Assembly (NCBI GenBank): GCA_902406105.1
Contig: CABPCP010000054.1
Location: forward strand, 1-21,167
Length of the DNA stretch: 21,167 bases
Source: an uncultured Mordavella sp.
GTDB lineage: Bacteria; Bacillota; Clostridia; Lachnospirales; Lachnospiraceae
Reading direction: 5' to 3'
Shown here: positions 1-7,241 of the stretch, piece by piece
Layout: every line of letters starts with the position of its first letter
How positions within the stretch are numbered: position 1 is the stretch's first letter
Translations under genes and position numbers: made by a program
Notes under the pieces: generated by a model
The model's database searches: none
What the model was told of the DNA's origin: nothing
The model's input: only the letters and a program-made list of their open reading frames with translations

Positions 1-192
1 ACGGTAGTAAAAAGTATGGAACAGCTTGGGCCTGCTAAATCCGCCCTTTTGATCGTGATCGCACAGCTGATCGTGGCCTATCTGATCGAGCTCTTAGGCT
101 TGTTTGGCGTGGATAAAGAACCGCTGGAATGGCGGAAGGTGATCGGCATGGGAATCGCATTGATTGGAGTTGCAATTTTCCAATGGAAATAG
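1..192 (+). CDS. DMT-family transporter, C-terminal fragment (YdcZ/DUF606-like)
   Basis: An open reading frame runs in from the left edge in frame 1 and stops at TAG 190-192, giving 63 residues. It contains a hydrophobic helix (around SALLIVIAQLIVAYLIELLG), a short polar loop with a DKEPLEWRK-type sequence, and a last helix ending in FQWK. This pattern of two helices and a Trp-Arg-Lys loop is typical of the C-terminus of the small drug/metabolite transporter family once called DUF606 or YdcZ; the substrate is unknown. The start lies outside the window. The likely promoter of the next operon overlaps its last codons. The family call rests on sequence memory and is moderately sure; an integral membrane protein is certain from composition. 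Confidence 0.65.
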   Translation, partial: TVVKSMEQLGPAKSALLIVIAQLIVAYLIELLGLFGVDKEPLEWRKVIGMGIALIGVAIFQWK

Positions 193-198
193 TACAAT
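170..198 (+). promoter_or_regulatory. Predicted sigma-A promoter for the comEA operon
   Basis: A -35 box TTGCAA (170-175) is followed by a 17-nt spacer and a -10 box TACAAT (193-198). The -35 lies within the end of the upstream transporter gene and the -10 begins just after its stop codon. A start point near 205 would give a leader of about 54 nt before comEA. This is read by eye from consensus matches (4/6 and 5/6) with ideal spacing. Confidence 0.5.
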
Positions 199-224
199 AA
201 GCCTATCTAGGCATAAGAGGGGTA

Positions 225-247
225 TTTACAGTCTGACAAACTGTAAA
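225..247 (+). promoter_or_regulatory. Leader inverted repeat overlapping the comEA ribosome binding site
   Basis: TTTACAGT (225-232) and ACTGTAAA (240-247) are perfect 8-bp complementary arms around a 7-nt loop. The right arm runs into the Shine-Dalgarno region AAAGGAG (245-251), so the folded hairpin would hide part of it. A smaller inverted repeat, GCCTA-tc-TAGGC, lies upstream at 201-212. There is no following T-tract, so this is not an intrinsic terminator. It may be an RNA structure that modulates translation or a DNA operator. Confidence 0.4.
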
Positions 248-258
248 GGAGAAAGGTT

Positions 259-846
259 ATGCGTAGAAAATGGAGAAAAATTTATCTGTTGGCAGTGTGG
301 ATGGTACTTGTGACAGCGGCAGGCTGTCGGGATGAAAAGAAAGAGGAGATTCCTCTGGAGGAAGCACAGACCCAGGAAGACGAGACGGGATCGGAAAGCG
401 CCAAGAAGCAGGAGGAAGAGAAGATTTATGTCCATGTCTGCGGGCAGGTCAAAAGTCCCGGAGTTTATGAACTGCCGTCAGAAAGCCGCGTCTACCAGGC
501 ATTGGATGCCGCGGGAGGAATGACGGAAGAAGCGGCGTCCCAGCAGGTAAATCAGGCGCAGAAACTTGCGGACGGACAGCAGATCTATGTGCCCTCCGCG
601 CAAGAGGCGGAGAATTCTTCGGGACAGCCGGGGCAGAGTCCCGCGGCGGACGACGGGAAGGTGAATCTAAATACCGCCGATAAGGAAGAACTTATGACTC
701 TTTCCGGGATCGGAGAGGCAAGAGCGGAAGCAATCCTGGAATACAGAGAAGAAAAAGGGGGCTTTCAGTCCGTAGAAGAACTGAAAGAGATCGATGGGAT
801 CAAAGACGGGATATTCGGCAAGATAGAAGATCAAATCAAGATTTGA
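259..846 (+). CDS. comEA: ComEA-like DNA-uptake receptor: SLBB plus helix-hairpin-helix, lipoprotein-type N-terminus
   Basis: This 195-residue protein is a likely extracytoplasmic double-stranded DNA receptor for transformation, passing DNA to the ComEC channel encoded five genes on. The N-terminus is basic, then hydrophobic, ending in TAAGC with Cys at residue 23, which fits a lipoprotein signal peptide. A charged linker follows, then an SLBB domain (about 55-113, beginning IYVHVCGQVKSPGVYEL). A Gly/Ser/Gln linker leads to the diagnostic ComEA helix-hairpin-helix domain (about 135-195, VNLNTADKEELMTLSGIG). Start ATG 259 has AAAGGAG upstream. Length matches the family (about 190-220). It is the first gene of the operon, and its stop is 14 nt before the response regulator start. 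B. subtilis ComEA is membrane-anchored by a helix, so the lipobox is notable. The domain call is secure; a role in natural competence in this organism is inferred. Confidence 0.88.
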   Translation: MRRKWRKIYLLAVWMVLVTAAGCRDEKKEEIPLEEAQTQEDETGSESAKKQEEEKIYVHVCGQVKSPGVYELPSESRVYQALDAAGGMTEEAASQQVNQAQKLADGQQIYVPSAQEAENSSGQPGQSPAADDGKVNLNTADKEELMTLSGIGEARAEAILEYREEKGGFQSVEELKEIDGIKDGIFGKIEDQIKI

Positions 847-860
847 CAGGGGAGACAAGT

Positions 861-1550
861 ATGAGCAAAAAGGTATTGGTCGTGGATGATGAAAAACTGA
901 TCGTAAAAGGAATCCGTTACAGTCTTGAGCAGGACGGCATGGAGGTGGACTGCGCCTATGACGGAGAAGAGGCGCTGAAGCTGGCAAGAGAAAATGATTA
1001 TGATATTCTGCTCCTGGATGTGATGCTTCCTAAGCATGACGGATTTGAGGTATGCCAGCAGATCCGGGAATTCTCTGATGTGCCGATCGTTATGCTGACG
1101 GCCAAGGGGGACGACATGGATAAGATCTTGGGACTGGAGTACGGAGCGGATGATTACATAACAAAACCTTTTAATATTCTTGAAGTCAAAGCCCGTATTA
1201 AAGCGATCATGCGCCGTACCGGAAAACGGCATGAAGAGAAAGACAGCCGTAAGGTCGTGATAAAAGGCGATATGAAGATCGACTGTGAAAGCAGGAGAGT
1301 GATCATTGGGGAGCGGGAGATCAACCTGACGGCGAAAGAATTTGACCTTTTGGAACTCCTGGCGACGAATCCGGGCAAGGTATACAGCAGGGAGAATCTT
1401 TTGAATATTGTGTGGGGATATGAGTATCCCGGCGACGCAAGAACGGTAGATGTACATATCCGGAGACTCCGGGAGAAGATCGAGGCCAATCCAAGTGATC
1501 CGAAATATGTATATACCAAGTGGGGAGTGGGTTATTATTTCAGGGGTTAA
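861..1550 (+). CDS. OmpR/PhoB-family response regulator
   Basis: A 229-residue DNA-binding response regulator. The receiver domain (about 4-118) has the full active site: D9/D10 acidic pair, phospho-acceptor D53 in ILLLDVMLP, T80 and K102 in TKPF. The C-terminal winged helix (about 133-228) has the typical NLTAKEFDLLELLA and DVHIRRLREKI segments. ATG 861 is chosen because GGGGAG lies 6-12 bases upstream; a TTG at 843 overlapping the comEA stop would add six residues but lacks a ribosome site of its own. The kinase gene overlaps its 3' end. It probably acts as a phosphorylation-dependent activator or repressor for envelope or DNA-uptake genes, possibly its own operon. The family is certain; the targets are unknown. 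Confidence 0.95.
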   Translation: MSKKVLVVDDEKLIVKGIRYSLEQDGMEVDCAYDGEEALKLARENDYDILLLDVMLPKHDGFEVCQQIREFSDVPIVMLTAKGDDMDKILGLEYGADDYITKPFNILEVKARIKAIMRRTGKRHEEKDSRKVVIKGDMKIDCESRRVIIGEREINLTAKEFDLLELLATNPGKVYSRENLLNIVWGYEYPGDARTVDVHIRRLREKIEANPSDPKYVYTKWGVGYYFRG

Positions 1551-2973
1551 GAAATATATCAAAATCGGCAGATTAAAGAGTCTCCGCTTTCGGATCATTG
1601 TCCTGATCATTCTGGCGGGCATGGTGCCTGGTCTGATCATGCGGGCAGTGATCTTAAGCGGTTATGAAGACTATGCGGTCCAAATGCGGACTGCTGAGAT
1701 ACAGAATCAGTGTACTATTCTCTGCGACCGGCTGAGCAATGTGGATTATTCAAGCGGGGTCGCGTCGGAGGTCATCCAGACAGAACTTACCCAGATGACG
1801 AATATTTATAATGGACGGGTCATGATCATCAACGGTGATTATCAGATCGTGGAAGATACCTATGATATGGACGAGGGAAAGACCATCATATCAGAGGATG
1901 TGATCCGCTGTTTCCAGGGACAGGGAACCAGCCAATATGATGCCGGGAACAAATATATCGAGATTACATCTCCGATTCTGGACGGATCTTCCGAAGGAGT
2001 GACAGGAGTTATGCTGATAAGCGTTTCTACCGATGTGATCGCGGATCAGCTGGCAGTTCTGGAGGGACAGACATGGGCGGTCTGGGCGGTTACGGCATTG
2101 GTGGCAGTGCTGCTTGCGGTAGGAGCAGGCTTTTTGATGGTTCGGCCGTTTAAAAGGATCACCCGGTCCATCGAGGCGGTGACAGAAGGATATGAAGACC
2201 AGTATCTCCATGAGAACGCGTATACAGAGACAAAGCTGATCTCAGAAGCGTTTAACAAAATGTTGGGGCGGATGAAAGTCCTCAATGATTCCAGACAGGA
2301 ATTTGTGTCCAATGTATCCCATGAATTGAAGACGCCCTTGACATCTATGAAGGTGCTGGCGGATTCTCTGCTGATCCAGGAGGATGCCCCGGTAGAACTC
2401 TATAAGGAGTTTATGGGAGATCTGTCGGAAGAGATCGAACGGGAAAATAAGATCATCAATGACCTGCTGTCTCTGGTGAAACTGGACAAAACCGCCAATG
2501 TGATGAATATCCAGTCGGAGAATATCAATGAATTGGTAGAGAAGATCCTAAAAAGGCTCCGTCCTATCGCGGCCAGCCAGAATGTAGAGGTAATCTTTGA
2601 AAGCTTCCGGCCCGTTACGGCGGAAGTGGATGAAGTGAAGCTTTCTCTGGCAATCTCTAATCTGGTGGAAAACGCCATTAAGTATAACAAAGAATCTGGG
2701 TGGGTCCACGTGTCTTTGAATGCGGACCATAAGTTCTTCTATCTGGAAGTGGCGGATTCCGGTATTGGTATTTCAAAACCGGATGTAGAGCATATTTTCG
2801 AACGTTTTTACCGGGTGGACAAGTCCCGTTCCAGAGAGATCGGAGGAACCGGTCTGGGACTTTCTATTGCCAGAAGCGCTGTCGTGATGCACAGAGGAGC
2901 GATCAAAGTATTCAGCCAGCCGGGAGAAGGCACGACTTTTACCATACGGATTCCGTTGACCTATGTGGCGTAG
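1507..2973 (+). CDS. Membrane sensor histidine kinase (HAMP, HisKA, HATPase_c)
   Basis: A 488-residue kinase that should phosphorylate the adjacent response regulator. Order: a short cytoplasmic N-terminus, TM1 (about 27-49), an extracytoplasmic sensor of about 140 residues, TM2 (about 190-212), HAMP, a HisKA dimerisation domain with phospho-acceptor H272 in SHELKTP, and an ATPase domain with N-box N389 (NLVENAIKYN), DSGIGI, FERFYR and GGTGLGLSIA boxes. All catalytic motifs are intact. The start is not obvious. ATG 1507 is preferred because AAGTGATC (1493-1500) matches the extended anti-Shine-Dalgarno complement at seven of eight positions; it overlaps the regulator gene by 44 bases. ATG 1450 would add 19 residues. 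The architecture resembles PhoR/ResE/WalK-type kinases, but the sensor has no domain I recognise, so the signal is unknown. Confidence 0.93.
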   Translation: MYIPSGEWVIISGVKKYIKIGRLKSLRFRIIVLIILAGMVPGLIMRAVILSGYEDYAVQMRTAEIQNQCTILCDRLSNVDYSSGVASEVIQTELTQMTNIYNGRVMIINGDYQIVEDTYDMDEGKTIISEDVIRCFQGQGTSQYDAGNKYIEITSPILDGSSEGVTGVMLISVSTDVIADQLAVLEGQTWAVWAVTALVAVLLAVGAGFLMVRPFKRITRSIEAVTEGYEDQYLHENAYTETKLISEAFNKMLGRMKVLNDSRQEFVSNVSHELKTPLTSMKVLADSLLIQEDAPVELYKEFMGDLSEEIERENKIINDLLSLVKLDKTANVMNIQSENINELVEKILKRLRPIAASQNVEVIFESFRPVTAEVDEVKLSLAISNLVENAIKYNKESGWVHVSLNADHKFFYLEVADSGIGISKPDVEHIFERFYRVDKSRSREIGGTGLGLSIARSAVVMHRGAIKVFSQPGEGTTFTIRIPLTYVA

Positions 2974-2989
2974 GAGAAAGGAGGACCGG

Positions 2990-3913
2990 ATGAAACAAAA
3001 AATCTATTTTTTGCTGCTTTTGACTGCCGTGATATCTCTCCTTGCCGGATGCGCGGCAGGCAAAGAGAAGGAAGGAGACGGCCCCTTTCTTTACTATGTC
3101 AATACAGATGGGACAGGTTTAGTAAAGCAGGAAGCGGGAGACCTGGATCAAGAAACGGAGCAGGCGGTGGAATCTATGCTGGAAGAACTTCAGGCCGCTA
3201 CGGATTCCGTTGATTATAAAAGCGCGTTTCCGCAGGGGGTCGCGGTGGAAAAGTGCGTGCTGGATGAAGGCAGGCTGGCGCTGTATTTTACAGAAGATTA
3301 CCAAGAGATGGATCGGGTGTCGGAAGTGCTTTTGCGAGCCGCCGTTGTCCAGTCGCTGACCCAGATCGAAGGCGTGGATTCAGTAGAGTTTTATATTGGC
3401 GATACTCCCCTGGTGGGAAGGGACGGAAATGCCGTGGGAGCTATGACATCAGAGGATTTTGTACAGAATGTAGGCTCTTCCCTTCATTCGTATCAGGTGG
3501 GAGATTTCAGCCTGTATTTCGCGAATTCTAATGGGGATAAGCTGGTGCGCAAAGAGGTCCGCATGCGCTACAACAGCAATAATTCGGCAGAGAAAATGAT
3601 CGTTGAGCAGCTGATCAAGGGCCCTTCCGATGAAGAGCTCCTTCCAACGCTTCCAGAAGAGACAAGGCTTCTGGGAATTTCCGTCAGAGACGGTGTCTGT
3701 TATGTGAATTTCAGCGAAGAGTTTCTGACGGCAGTGGAAAATGTGGATCCTGAGCTTACGATCTGCTCAATTGTGAATTCTATTGCGGGAAGCGGAAATG
3801 CGGGGCAGGTCCAGATTCTTGTCAATGGGGAGACGAATATCTCCTATCAGGGGGCGATCGACATCAGCCAGCCATTTTCCATGAACGCAGATCTGATAGA
3901 GGAGGATAATTGA
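2990..3913 (+). CDS. Lipoprotein with two GerMN domains
   Basis: A 307-residue secreted lipoprotein. The signal peptide ends in the lipobox LAGC with Cys21. Two GerMN-type repeats follow, roughly residues 35-150 (with GRLALYFTEDY) and 165-300 (with GVCYVNFSEEF and the IVNSIAGSGNAGQVQILVNG end). The GerMN fold is known from sporulation GerM and from actinobacterial LpqB, where it sits outside the membrane and modulates the MtrB kinase. ATG 2990 has AAAGGAGG at 2977-2984. An in-frame ATG at 2963 inside the kinase gene lacks this and would disturb the signal peptide. It directly follows the kinase and its stop overlaps the comEC start, so it is probably an accessory protein of the two-component system or of DNA uptake. 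The domain call is good; the partner is inferred. Confidence 0.88.
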   Translation: MKQKIYFLLLLTAVISLLAGCAAGKEKEGDGPFLYYVNTDGTGLVKQEAGDLDQETEQAVESMLEELQAATDSVDYKSAFPQGVAVEKCVLDEGRLALYFTEDYQEMDRVSEVLLRAAVVQSLTQIEGVDSVEFYIGDTPLVGRDGNAVGAMTSEDFVQNVGSSLHSYQVGDFSLYFANSNGDKLVRKEVRMRYNSNNSAEKMIVEQLIKGPSDEELLPTLPEETRLLGISVRDGVCYVNFSEEFLTAVENVDPELTICSIVNSIAGSGNAGQVQILVNGETNISYQGAIDISQPFSMNADLIEEDN

Positions 3914-6153
3914 AGAATCGGCCATTATGTTTTATGAGCCTGGCAGTATTTTTGATCCTGTGCATCCAGGTCTTTGCCGGAGGAGGAAAGTTTCTGAAAG
4001 AGCTTAAGCCTTCTCCGATGGAAACCTGGGGAGAGGAAAAAGAGATTATCTGTTTTGCGGGCCAGATCTATCAAAGAGAAACGAAAGAAGATTATCAAAT
4101 CTTATATCTAAAGGACAATTCTGTAAGGTCTAAGGGACATTCGTTCCAGATACCCGGAATCATCGTTTATGATGACAAGAAAAAAGAAATTGCCATTGGA
4201 AACCGTCTGGTTGTGGAAGGCCAGGTGTTCCCGCAAGAGGAGGCGCGCAATCCCGGAGGTTTTGACCGGCGGCTGTACGACCGCAGGCGGGGGATCTATG
4301 GAAGCGTATGGGCCGCCAGGATTCAGGTGACGGACAGGGATACCGATTATTTCAGGGAGGGATTGTATCAGTTCCGCCAGATGTGGAGGAAGGGACTGAT
4401 CGAGACCATGGGAGAGAAAGACGGAACTATCCTGTCGGCTATCCTGCTGGGAGAGAAGGCGGGAATGGACCCGCAGGTGAAGGAACTGTATCAGGATCAG
4501 GGGATTGGTCACATTCTGGCTATATCCGGTTTGCATATTTCCTTCATCGGTCTTGGCGTATACCAGATCTTTCGGCGCGGGACCGGTTCTTACATAGGGG
4601 GCGGAGCGGCGGGAATCATATTCCTTGGTCTGTATGTTCTGATGATCGGTCTGACGGTTTCGGTAGTGCGGGCGTTTCTGATGTTTCTGTTCAGGATCGG
4701 AGCGGATATGACGGGCAGACATTATGACGGCCTGACAGCGCTGTCCTTTTCCGCGGCGGCGGCAGTCCTTTGGAAGCCCTTATATCTCTTTGACGGGGGA
4801 TTCTGGCTCTCTTACGGAGCGGTATTGGGAATGTTGGTCCTGCTTCCGTGTTTTGAGAGGCTTCCTGCTCAGGGATTTTGGGCCAGCCTTTGCGTCAATC
4901 TGATGATCTTTCCGATTCTTGCGTGGTATTTCTTTGAATTCCCACCCTATTCTCTGATCCTAAATCTTCTGGTGATCCCTCTGTTTTCCCTGCTTCTTGT
5001 GCTGGGACTCGCGGGAAGTCTGACGCTTTTTTTCGTGCCTTCTTTGGGCGAACTGCTGCTGCAGATATGCCGGGGGATCTTCTGGATCTACGAAGAGAGC
5101 TGCCGGCTGATGGCGGCGCTGCCTGGTTCGCGCGTGATCACAGGGAAACCGGAGATATGGCAGATGGCAGTCTATTATCTTTGTCTGAGCCTTAGTCTGC
5201 TCTGCCTGTGGAGGCGGGGAAAGAAGGAGAAGAAGGAAGAAAGCAAAGGGAAGGACAAGACTAAGGGACAGAGATTGGCGGCGGCGGTAGTTCCTATCCT
5301 TTGGTGCATTGGGGCGGGGGTTATTTTATTCCCGCCCGGGCCGCAGGGGCAGCTGTCTGTTACTGTGCTGGATGTGGGGCAGGGAGACGGGATCTTTATC
5401 CGGGATCCAAAGGGCGGCACCTATTTGATCGACGGGGGCAGCAGTACAGAGGAGCAGATCGGAAAGTACCGGATCGAACCATTTCTTAAAGCAAAAGGGG
5501 AGAGCCGGATCGACTGGGTGCTGATCACCCATGGAGATCTGGATCATTACAGCGGGGCGGAAGAGCTGATCGAAAGAAGAGATCAGGGGATCACCATAGG
5601 AGCATTGGTACTGCCGCCGGAGGAACTATGGGAGGAACATTTGAAAACATTGGCGGGAAAGGCAGAAGAAGCGGGAATCCCTGTAATGGTGATCCATCCG
5701 GGACAAAAACTTGCCGGCGGAGGAATGACTTTAACCTGTCTGCATCCAAAAGAGGATTTTGCCGGGGAGCCCGGCAACGAGGCATCCATGGTGCTGGCCC
5801 TGCGGTATGGAGATTTTGATCTTCTGCTGACGGGAGATGTGGAAGGGACAGGGGAAGAAGTTTTGACGAAAAGGCTGAAAGAATCCTATGGAGAAATAAG
5901 CTGGGATGTGCTGAAAGTGGCTCATCACGGTTCGGGAAGCTCCACCGGGGAAGTTTTCCTGGAAGCGGCGCCGCCTGCCTATGCTGTGATTTCTGCTGGA
6001 GCAGACAATCGGTATGGCCATCCCCATCCGGATACAGTGGACCGGCTAAAGAAAGCAGGAAGCAAAGTTTGCTCTACGGCGGATTCAGGGGCGGTAGAGA
6101 TAGAGACGGACGGGAAAACCATGACTATAACCGGGTTTTTGCAGTTGAATTAA
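3910..6153 (+). CDS. comEC: ComEC/Rec2 DNA-uptake channel with C-terminal metallo-beta-lactamase-like domain
   Basis: A 747-residue polytopic membrane protein that carries single-stranded DNA into the cell during transformation. An N-terminal hydrophobic segment and a soluble OB-like domain (about 30-150) precede the multi-helix Competence domain (about 160-440, including GIGHILAISGLHISFIGLG). The C-terminal metallo-beta-lactamase-like nuclease domain (about 480-745) begins VTVLDVGQGDGIFI and carries the H541-x-D543-x-D545-H546 motif, the ComEC form of the zinc motif, and a later VAHHGS. It starts at a TTG (3910) sharing bases with the upstream stop (TTGA), with AGAGGAGG at 3898-3905 only four bases away, which suggests translational coupling. 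The next in-frame ATG is 3934. All domains are present and unbroken, so the channel is predicted functional. Confidence 0.93.
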   Translation: MKNRPLCFMSLAVFLILCIQVFAGGGKFLKELKPSPMETWGEEKEIICFAGQIYQRETKEDYQILYLKDNSVRSKGHSFQIPGIIVYDDKKKEIAIGNRLVVEGQVFPQEEARNPGGFDRRLYDRRRGIYGSVWAARIQVTDRDTDYFREGLYQFRQMWRKGLIETMGEKDGTILSAILLGEKAGMDPQVKELYQDQGIGHILAISGLHISFIGLGVYQIFRRGTGSYIGGGAAGIIFLGLYVLMIGLTVSVVRAFLMFLFRIGADMTGRHYDGLTALSFSAAAAVLWKPLYLFDGGFWLSYGAVLGMLVLLPCFERLPAQGFWASLCVNLMIFPILAWYFFEFPPYSLILNLLVIPLFSLLLVLGLAGSLTLFFVPSLGELLLQICRGIFWIYEESCRLMAALPGSRVITGKPEIWQMAVYYLCLSLSLLCLWRRGKKEKKEESKGKDKTKGQRLAAAVVPILWCIGAGVILFPPGPQGQLSVTVLDVGQGDGIFIRDPKGGTYLIDGGSSTEEQIGKYRIEPFLKAKGESRIDWVLITHGDLDHYSGAEELIERRDQGITIGALVLPPEELWEEHLKTLAGKAEEAGIPVMVIHPGQKLAGGGMTLTCLHPKEDFAGEPGNEASMVLALRYGDFDLLLTGDVEGTGEEVLTKRLKESYGEISWDVLKVAHHGSGSSTGEVFLEAAPPAYAVISAGADNRYGHPHPDTVDRLKKAGSKVCSTADSGAVEIETDGKTMTITGFLQLN

Positions 6154-6173
6154 TTCTTGAAATTTAGTATACT
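6145..6173 (+). promoter_or_regulatory. Predicted sigma-A promoter for the hydroxy-acid oxidoreductase / holA unit
   Basis: TTGAAT (6145-6150) and TATACT (6168-6173) are separated by exactly 17 nt. The -35 overlaps the last codons of comEC. Transcription would begin near 6180, leaving a leader of about 45 nt before the gene at 6225, which has AGAAGGA upstream. No terminator hairpin is visible after comEC, so readthrough from the competence operon is also possible. Confidence 0.55.
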
Positions 6174-6224
6174 TCTGTAGGAAGAAAAATTTTGAAATCA
6201 TAGAAAAGAAAGAAGGAATCATTC

Positions 6225-7238
6225 ATGACTTATGAAGAGGTATTACAGCAGGCAAGAACCTGTATCGGCGAGTATTGCAAAGCCTGTCCGGTCTGCAACG
6301 GCAAGGCCTGTTCCAATAAAATCCCAGGACCTGGCGCGAAAGGAACCGGAACGGTAGCGATCCAGAATTATGAGAAATGGCAGGAACTGTGCATCAATAT
6401 GGATACCATCTGTGAGAATAAGCCGGTGGATACCAGTCTTTCGATTTTTGGCCAGACCATGCGCTATCCGATCTTTGCCGCGCCTATCGGATCGATGAAG
6501 ATGCACTACGGCGATAAGTATGATGATCTGGAATATAACGATATCCTGGTATCTGCCTGCGCGGACGCTGGTATTGCGGCTTTTACCGGGGATGGAACCA
6601 ATCCGGCGGTTATGGAAGGAGCCACCAAGGCCATTAAAAGCGCTGGCGGCCGCGGGATCCCAACGGTGAAGCCATGGGATATCAACACATTGAAAGAAAA
6701 GTTCGCGCTGGTAAGAGAATCAGGGGCTTTTGCGGCGGCTATGGATATTGATGCGGCCGGCCTTCCGTTTTTGAAGAATCTGACCCCGCCGGCGGGAAGC
6801 AAGACGGTGGAAGAGCTAAAAGAAGTCGTTGCGGCGGCTGGCGTGCCATTTGTGGTAAAAGGGATCATGACGGTGAAAGGGGCTTTGAAAGCAAAAGAAG
6901 CGGGAGCCTCCGCGATCGTAGTATCCAATCATGGCGGCCGGGTTCTGGATCAGTGTCCGACCACCGCGGAAGTTCTGCCGGAGATCGCAGAAGCGGTGGG
7001 AGCGGATATGAAGATCCTGGTGGACGGCGGAATCCGTTCAGGCGTAGATGTATTTAAGGCTCTGGCCCTGGGAGCGGACGCGGTATTGATCGGCCGTCCA
7101 TTTGTGACTGCCGTCTATGGAGCTGCCGCAGAGGGAGTGAACGTGCTGGTTCAAAAGCTGGCGGATGAACTTGCCGACACAATGGCGATGTGTGGAGCTC
7201 ACAGTTTAGATGAGATTACGAGGGATATGATCAGATAA
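6225..7238 (+). CDS. FMN-dependent alpha-hydroxy-acid oxidoreductase with N-terminal Cys cluster
   Basis: A 337-residue TIM-barrel flavoenzyme of the lactate/glycolate oxidase family. Such enzymes oxidise an alpha-hydroxy acid (for example lactate) to the keto acid through FMN. Visible family features are the early barrel strand YPIFAAPIG, catalytic-type lysine K212 in FVVKGIMT, the active-site H236 and R239 in SNHGGR, and the FMN-phosphate region VDGGIRSGVDVFKALALGADAVLIGRPF. The N-terminus has five cysteines in 17 residues (C13, C18, C21, C24, C29; EYCKACPVCNGKAC), which is absent from classical oxidases and looks like a metal or Fe-S site. In an anaerobe the electron acceptor is unlikely to be oxygen. 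It ends 3 nt before holA. The family is certain; the substrate and acceptor are unknown. Confidence 0.85.
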   Translation: MTYEEVLQQARTCIGEYCKACPVCNGKACSNKIPGPGAKGTGTVAIQNYEKWQELCINMDTICENKPVDTSLSIFGQTMRYPIFAAPIGSMKMHYGDKYDDLEYNDILVSACADAGIAAFTGDGTNPAVMEGATKAIKSAGGRGIPTVKPWDINTLKEKFALVRESGAFAAAMDIDAAGLPFLKNLTPPAGSKTVEELKEVVAAAGVPFVVKGIMTVKGALKAKEAGASAIVVSNHGGRVLDQCPTTAEVLPEIAEAVGADMKILVDGGIRSGVDVFKALALGADAVLIGRPFVTAVYGAAAEGVNVLVQKLADELADTMAMCGAHSLDEITRDMIR

Positions 7239-7241
7239 TCT

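Noticed and set aside
225..247. Inverted repeat before comEA as a terminator of the upstream transporter
   Set aside because: The stem is AT-rich and there is no T-tract after it; its overlap with the ribosome site fits a leader element better.
831..1640. Minus-strand open frame of 269 codons opposite the response regulator
   Set aside because: The plus strand encodes an intact regulator and kinase start with catalytic residues; the minus translation is Ile/His/Leu-rich with no family pattern.
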